53,768 bases of DNA from a virus, in IMG/VR virus record IMGVR_UViG_3300009034_000051, positions 1-53,768 of that record. One strand, 5' to 3'. Positions 50,795 to 53,768 of this stretch are shown here, in pieces. The position numbers and the translations under genes are program-made. Positions within the stretch are counted from its first letter, which is position 1. Each line of letters starts with the position of its first letter. Below the pieces are notes generated by a model. The model had not been told where the DNA came from. It did no database searches and saw nothing but the letters and a program-made list of their open reading frames with translations.

Positions 50795-51102
50795 AAACAA
50801 TTAGCGTCAACATCGCGTGTAGCGATCTGTTTTGCTGTAGCTGTAAGTGGAGAAACAGCGGGAAAGTGTTTCTCGGAATCGTGGAAAAAGATTGCCTGCT
50901 CTTTGAGCGTCCCTTGCAGGGGTATTCCAATCCAGCAGGCGCCTGGCGCTGCAGAGAATGCCTCGCCGCGGAAACGCGGAACTACGCTGAGGTAGTGAGG
51001 CGCCTACACTATTTTCTGTACGAAGCAGCAGGCGAGGACGCAGCCACTACTGAAGAGATTAGGCGTCTGCTCGAAAGCGAAGGGCTGGACGTCTGGACAT
51101 GA
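50791..51102 (+). CDS. Cys-rich hypothetical protein
   Basis: 103 residues with AAGGAG upstream. N-terminal cysteines (NIACSDLFCCSCKWRNSG, then WRCRECLAAET) suggest a zinc-binding module; the C-terminal half is helical (RRLHYFLYEAAGEDAATTEE). Last gene before the excision/integration genes. No family recognised. Confidence 0.55.
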   Translation: MKTISVNIACSDLFCCSCKWRNSGKVFLGIVEKDCLLFERPLQGYSNPAGAWRCRECLAAETRNYAEVVRRLHYFLYEAAGEDAATTEEIRRLLESEGLDVWT

Positions 51103-51203
51103 TCGAGAAAGCCCGGGTCCAGGCCCGCGGCCAGGCTCATGGTCCAGCCCCGGCCGATCCATCCTGACGAAAGGCTTGACTCGCCACCTCGCAGAGCGCA
51201 GAC

Positions 51204-51590
51204 ATGGAAACGACCGTCACATCCGAACCCACCCACTTGCTCACCGCTCGAGCTCTGGCGGCCGAGCTGGGCATTTCTGTCGGTACGATCGGCCGGTTGC
51301 GCCGACTCGGCAAGATCCGCTATCATGCTTTCGGCACGACTTACCGGTACGATTTGCAAGAAGTCCTGGAGGATACGCATCATGGCCAGCGTCGTAAAGC
51401 GAGGATCGAGATGGTCCGCAGTCCTGCGCGATCCGGACTCAAAGAAACAGGTCTGGCGCGCGCTGCCTCGATCAACTCAGACCAAGCGAGCCGCAATGAC
51501 CATCGCGCGAGAACTGCAAGACGATCTAGATCGTCAACGCCTCGGGTTGATGCCGCATTCAAACGATTCTTCGAGCGCAAATTGGACTGA
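51204..51590 (+). CDS. Excisionase-like HTH protein overlapping the integrase
   Basis: Frame of 128 residues from ATG 51204. Residues 12-58 form a MerR/Xis-type winged HTH (LTARALAAELGISVGTIGRL, then RYHAFGTTYRYDLQEVLED). The part after about residue 60 overlaps the integrase in another frame by 209 bases and is strongly basic, so it may be a non-selected reading. Small HTH proteins in this position often act in excision. Confidence 0.55.
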   Translation: METTVTSEPTHLLTARALAAELGISVGTIGRLRRLGKIRYHAFGTTYRYDLQEVLEDTHHGQRRKARIEMVRSPARSGLKETGLARAASINSDQASRNDHRARTARRSRSSTPRVDAAFKRFFERKLD

Positions 51591-52458
51591 CACGGCTCGC
51601 ATTATTCTTGGAGATCTCGAAACTGGCGGAGCAAGCAGAGGCTGGTTATCTTCGTGTTTGTGGTTCACAATGCGCTTCCATGACTTCGTTGGCGATGTCC
51701 CAGCCAGCGAAATCACGGAAGCGCAATGCCGCGAATACATCGCCAAGCGTCGCGCCTCTGAGAGTCGCCCTTCCCCTGCAACCCTGCGAAAAGAGATCAC
51801 ATTCCTTGCGCGTGTCCTAGCCCGCGCTGGCAATGACTGTTGGCGAAATATTCCTCGGCCGAGAGAAATGATCCGCCCGCCCGTCTACCTAACCCCCGAA
51901 CAGTTCGCCAGTCTCCTTCTTGTCGCCCCACAAGAGCGCGTTGTGCGGTATAGCCTACTCGTCTATACTGGAGCCAGGAGAGGAGAGGCGCTGGCTCTAC
52001 GCTGGCGCGATATTGATCTCGATCAGGGGACCGTCAGAATCCGCAATGCGGCCAAAGGCCGCGGCCATCGCCACATCTATCGCGTAGTCCCTCTGTGCAA
52101 CCCATTGCGTCAATTGCTCGAGTCGATACATGGCGGCGCTGACGATGCGGTGATCTTGCCATCTGCCAACTGGGGGCGCCACATGCGTACAGATTGCCGC
52201 AAGGCCGGGATCAAAGGACACTGGCGGCCACACGACCTACGGCATACATTCTGCTCCTGGCTCGCCCAGGCCGGGATTTCACTTCAGGAAATTCGCGATC
52301 TCGCTGGTCACAAGTCGATTACAACAACCGAGCGATATGCCCATTTGGCGCCTGGTGTCAACATACGGATCGTCCACGCGCTCAACGCGACAGACGTTAG
52401 CAAAACGTTAGCAAACAATGAGGAGAAGAGATCGGCGACAGGCTCGCAGGCATCCTAA
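51382..52458 (+). CDS. int: Tyrosine integrase
   Basis: 358 residues from ATG 51382, with GGAGG 9 bases upstream and a normal integrase start (MASVVKRGSRWSAVLRD). Core-binding SAM-like domain about 70-165 and catalytic domain with Arg in TGARRGEALALRWRDID, Lys in RNAAKGRGHRH, HDLRHTFCSWLAQAG for H-x-x-R, GHKSITTTERYAHL with His and the nucleophile Tyr. All five catalytic residues are visible. It recombines attP and attB. Confidence 0.9.
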   Translation: MASVVKRGSRWSAVLRDPDSKKQVWRALPRSTQTKRAAMTIARELQDDLDRQRLGLMPHSNDSSSANWTDTARIILGDLETGGASRGWLSSCLWFTMRFHDFVGDVPASEITEAQCREYIAKRRASESRPSPATLRKEITFLARVLARAGNDCWRNIPRPREMIRPPVYLTPEQFASLLLVAPQERVVRYSLLVYTGARRGEALALRWRDIDLDQGTVRIRNAAKGRGHRHIYRVVPLCNPLRQLLESIHGGADDAVILPSANWGRHMRTDCRKAGIKGHWRPHDLRHTFCSWLAQAGISLQEIRDLAGHKSITTTERYAHLAPGVNIRIVHALNATDVSKTLANNEEKRSATGSQAS

Positions 52459-52633
52459 CTCGCCTATTCTGAGTCATGCACGCAAAGCACAGAGCGGCAA
52501 TAAGAGCCGCCCATGAGGCGGATTTCTACATACTGAGACACCTGGAGATACCTCAAAGCATTGTGCTTGAGAAGCCCTGAGATGGCCTGAGATGCCCAGA
52601 AATGCAGAAAAACGTTAGCACAGCGTTAGCAAA
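52394..52633. other. Candidate attP with paired 11-bp arm-type repeats
   Basis: ACGTTAGCAAA occurs twice in tandem at 52394-52415, at the end of int, and again as ACGTTAGCACA-GCGTTAGCAAA at 52612-52633, each pair with an 11-bp period and 218 bases apart. CCTGAGATG repeats with a 10-bp period lie between them (52576-52594). Paired, helically phased sites beside int are typical integrase arm and excisionase sites, so the core crossover site is probably within this segment. The core cannot be identified without the host sequence. Confidence 0.5.
52494..52526 (+). terminator. Alternative hairpins after int, possible terminator
   Basis: GCGGC(52494-52498) can pair with GCCGC (52506-52510), or CCGCC (52507-52511) with GGCGG (52517-52521); the second is followed by ATTTCT. 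The two stems are mutually exclusive. Termination would be weak because the T-tract is short. Confidence 0.35.
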
Positions 52634-52649
52634 AGAAAGGGACGGACAG

Positions 52650-52739
52650 ATGAATAATCCAGAGCAAGCAAAGCTCACGCTCCTGCTTGGCCCAAGGATT
52701 CTGCGCTGGGCGACTTGGCGCGCGCGCCCAATGATCTAG
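52650..52739 (+). pseudogene. Truncated N-terminus of a third FGE-fold gene
   Basis: ATG 52650 to TAG 52739 reads EQAKLTLLLGPRILRW, which matches EQAKITFMLGPRIEM at the start of the 46464 gene; the DNA match covers about 55 bases and includes the GACAGATGA start region. All following FGE motifs are missing. It is a relic left beside the candidate attP, perhaps by recombination with a related prophage. Confidence 0.65.
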
Positions 52740-52748
52740 TCCGCTTTT

Positions 52749-53030
52749 CTATTTGTCTTGGGCGGAGCGGTAGAAGATCCAGCCAAACGCTCTAACGGTG
52801 CGGTAGCGCGCCTCCGCGATGGCGTATACAAGCGCCTTGCGCCACCATGAGGATTTGTTCCCCATCATCCGGATGCAATCGCGGAATCTTTGGTCGGCTT
52901 CGAGACGGTCGATTCCTTCGGCGTAGGCCAGGTCATGTTCTTCGCAGCATGGCCCCATGTCGCCAATGCCAGGGAGCCAGTCCAGTGCCAGCGTACACCC
53001 ATTGCGCCGTTTCGTCTTGGTCTCGCTCAC
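52749..53030 (-). CDS. Phospholipase A2-like small protein, end of the late operon
   Basis: 93 residues with a GTG start that overlaps the upstream stop (GTGA). Residues 18-45 carry the PLA2 catalytic pattern: a Gly/Asp loop (DWLPGIGDMG), then PCCEEHDLAY with the His-Asp dyad and EADQRFRDC further on. The end is basic and amphipathic (SSWWRKALVYAIAEARYRT). Being the last late gene and next to a spanin-like gene, it may attack membrane lipid during lysis or entry; enzymatic activity is inferred, not shown. Confidence 0.6.
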   Translation of the reverse strand: MSETKTKRRNGCTLALDWLPGIGDMGPCCEEHDLAYAEGIDRLEADQRFRDCIRMMGNKSSWWRKALVYAIAEARYRTVRAFGWIFYRSAQDK

Positions 53031-53386
53031 GATGCAGCCACCCCGGTCAGGATGCCGAGAACCAGCGCCTTAACCTGATCGCCCAAGCGACCCCAGAAGC
53101 CACGCGCTTCGTCGGTGGCGTTCCCGAAATATGCGCGCGCCGTCCGCGTCGTAATCTCGCCGTCGGAGACCGTCTGAATCGAGGCGCCGAACGCTTCCTC
53201 GACAAAGAGCGGCGCCGGGCCGATCGATCGCATGGTCACCGTGGTCCCAACATCGTAGATCGTGACTTCATGGAGGCGCTGGCCGCAGAGAGTCAATCGC
53301 ATATTCGTCGATGCGTTACAACCCATTGTCCCAAACAAAACCGCGACGGAAAATCCACACCTTGTCACTGCGCGAGTTGCGATCAT
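53027..53386 (-). CDS. Lipoprotein with C-terminal hydrophobic segment (u-spanin-like?)
   Basis: 119 residues from ATG 53386, chosen because it lies 4 bases after the LamG stop behind AGGTAGG. The N-terminus looks like a lipoprotein signal (CGFSVAVLFGTMGCNAS), although the lipobox is imperfect. The middle is beta-rich (CGQRLHEVTIYDVGTTVTM), and the last 15 residues are hydrophobic (VKALVLGILTGVAAS). An outer-membrane lipid anchor plus an inner-membrane C-terminus is the layout of unimolecular spanins. It overlaps the PLA2-like gene. Confidence 0.5.
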   Translation of the reverse strand: MIATRAVTRCGFSVAVLFGTMGCNASTNMRLTLCGQRLHEVTIYDVGTTVTMRSIGPAPLFVEEAFGASIQTVSDGEITTRTARAYFGNATDEARGFWGRLGDQVKALVLGILTGVAAS

Positions 53387-53390
53387 TTGC

Positions 53391-53768
53391 CTACCTGATA
53401 ATCGCATCATCGGAGCTCCCTGGCGTAAATGGTAGGCCGATCGGTCCCCAGCAATCTGGCGTTCCTGCGCCGCCAGCAAATAGGCCTTCTATTTCAATTT
53501 CTGTCAAGGCTCGATCAAACACACGTATGTCGTCAATGGCGCCTTTGAAACCCTTGACCACATTGTAATATCTCCCGACATAGAAGATACCGTCACTCGC
53601 CAACGTATCGCTATTGCTGGTATCCGTGTCATCGTCAACGACTGTGGAGCCATCAACATAGAGCTCCAATGTGTCTCCCTCTCGCAAAAAAGCGAACCAG
53701 TGCCAAGCGTCGTCTTCGACGCCCACACCAGAATACAGATTACGGTAAGCGCCATTATAGATAATGGC
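53391..53768 (-). CDS. C-terminal part of the exported LamG protein (start at 2507 after the join)
   Basis: The end of the 921-residue protein described at 1-2507: last LamG domain and C-terminus, with strands such as AWHWFAFLREGDTLELYVDG, then GAIDDIRVFDRALTEIEIE (typical LamG final strand) to the TAG at 53391-53393. Bases 53650-53768 repeat 1-119, so the gene is complete only on the circular molecule. Confidence 0.85.
   Translation of the reverse strand, partial: AIIYNGAYRNLYSGVGVEDDAWHWFAFLREGDTLELYVDGSTVVDDDTDTSNSDTLASDGIFYVGRYYNVVKGFKGAIDDIRVFDRALTEIEIEGLFAGGAGTPDCWGPIGLPFTPGSSDDAIIR
53650..53768. repeat. Terminal direct repeat, right copy
   Basis: Exact duplicate of bases 1-119; see the left copy. 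The unique circle is 53649 bases. Confidence 0.9.

Noticed and set aside
51382-52458. Serine recombinase to match the Gp3-like protein
   Set aside because: The visible catalytic pattern is R-K-HxxR-H-Y of tyrosine recombinases.

Overview
The window is a complete, circularly permuted genome of an uncultured temperate tailed phage (Caudoviricetes, long non-contractile tail). The first 119 bases recur exactly at the end (53650-53768), so the molecule closes into a circle of about 53.65 kb, and one large gene runs across the join. The overlap length looks like an assembly k-mer, which suggests a metagenome contig. The tail-tape measure, tail-tube and HK97-gp10-type genes, with no sheath gene, point to a siphovirus. 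The host is unknown. LamG domains on PT-repeat linkers, right-handed beta-helix proteins and a dockerin-like C-terminus resemble exported proteins of Planctomycetes, Hydrogenedentes or Sumerlaeota-type Gram-negative bacteria, but this is a weak inference.

Layout. The late operon is on the minus strand and runs leftwards from 24.6 kb, through position 1, to 52.75 kb. In order it holds the terminase small and large subunits, portal, F-like head protein, protease-scaffold, capsid cement protein, major capsid protein, three small or exported proteins, head-tail connectors, tail tube, tail assembly chaperones with a frameshift, tape measure, tail-tip proteins, an XhlA-like protein, an exported beta-helix tailspike-like protein, an exported helical protein, an exported DNRLRE/LamG protein, a spanin-like lipoprotein and a phospholipase A2-like protein. 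No peptidoglycan hydrolase was recognised.

A 640-base non-coding region (24.63-25.27 kb) separates this operon from the rightward genes. It carries an AT-rich stretch, phased 11-bp GGATCC repeats and back-to-back promoters. Early rightward genes (25.3-29.4 kb) are mostly unknown. Three are preceded by the same hairpin/ribosome-binding leader, and one encodes a formylglycine-generating-enzyme (FGE) fold protein.

A leftward island (32.6-29.5 kb) holds the repressor, a stand-alone paralogue of the repressor C-terminal domain and two exported proteins, and is likely expressed in the lysogen. Divergent from it are a Cro-like gene and the replication/recombination block (Gp3-like, RecE-like nuclease, SbcC-like ATPase, replisome organiser, helicase loader, DnaB, RusA, SF2 helicase).

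The 44.8-51.1 kb segment is an accessory zone. It holds a pentapeptide-repeat protein, a second FGE-fold protein directly followed by a second cement-type protein, paralogous cysteine-rich and small domains, duplicated leaders and a methyltransferase flanked by direct repeats. Excisionase-like and tyrosine integrase genes and a candidate attP follow.

The most unusual features are Sec-type signal peptides on many proteins inside the virion operon, the FGE-fold/cement gene pair in the rightward operon with a third FGE remnant next to attP, the repressor domain duplication, and repeated hairpin leaders.
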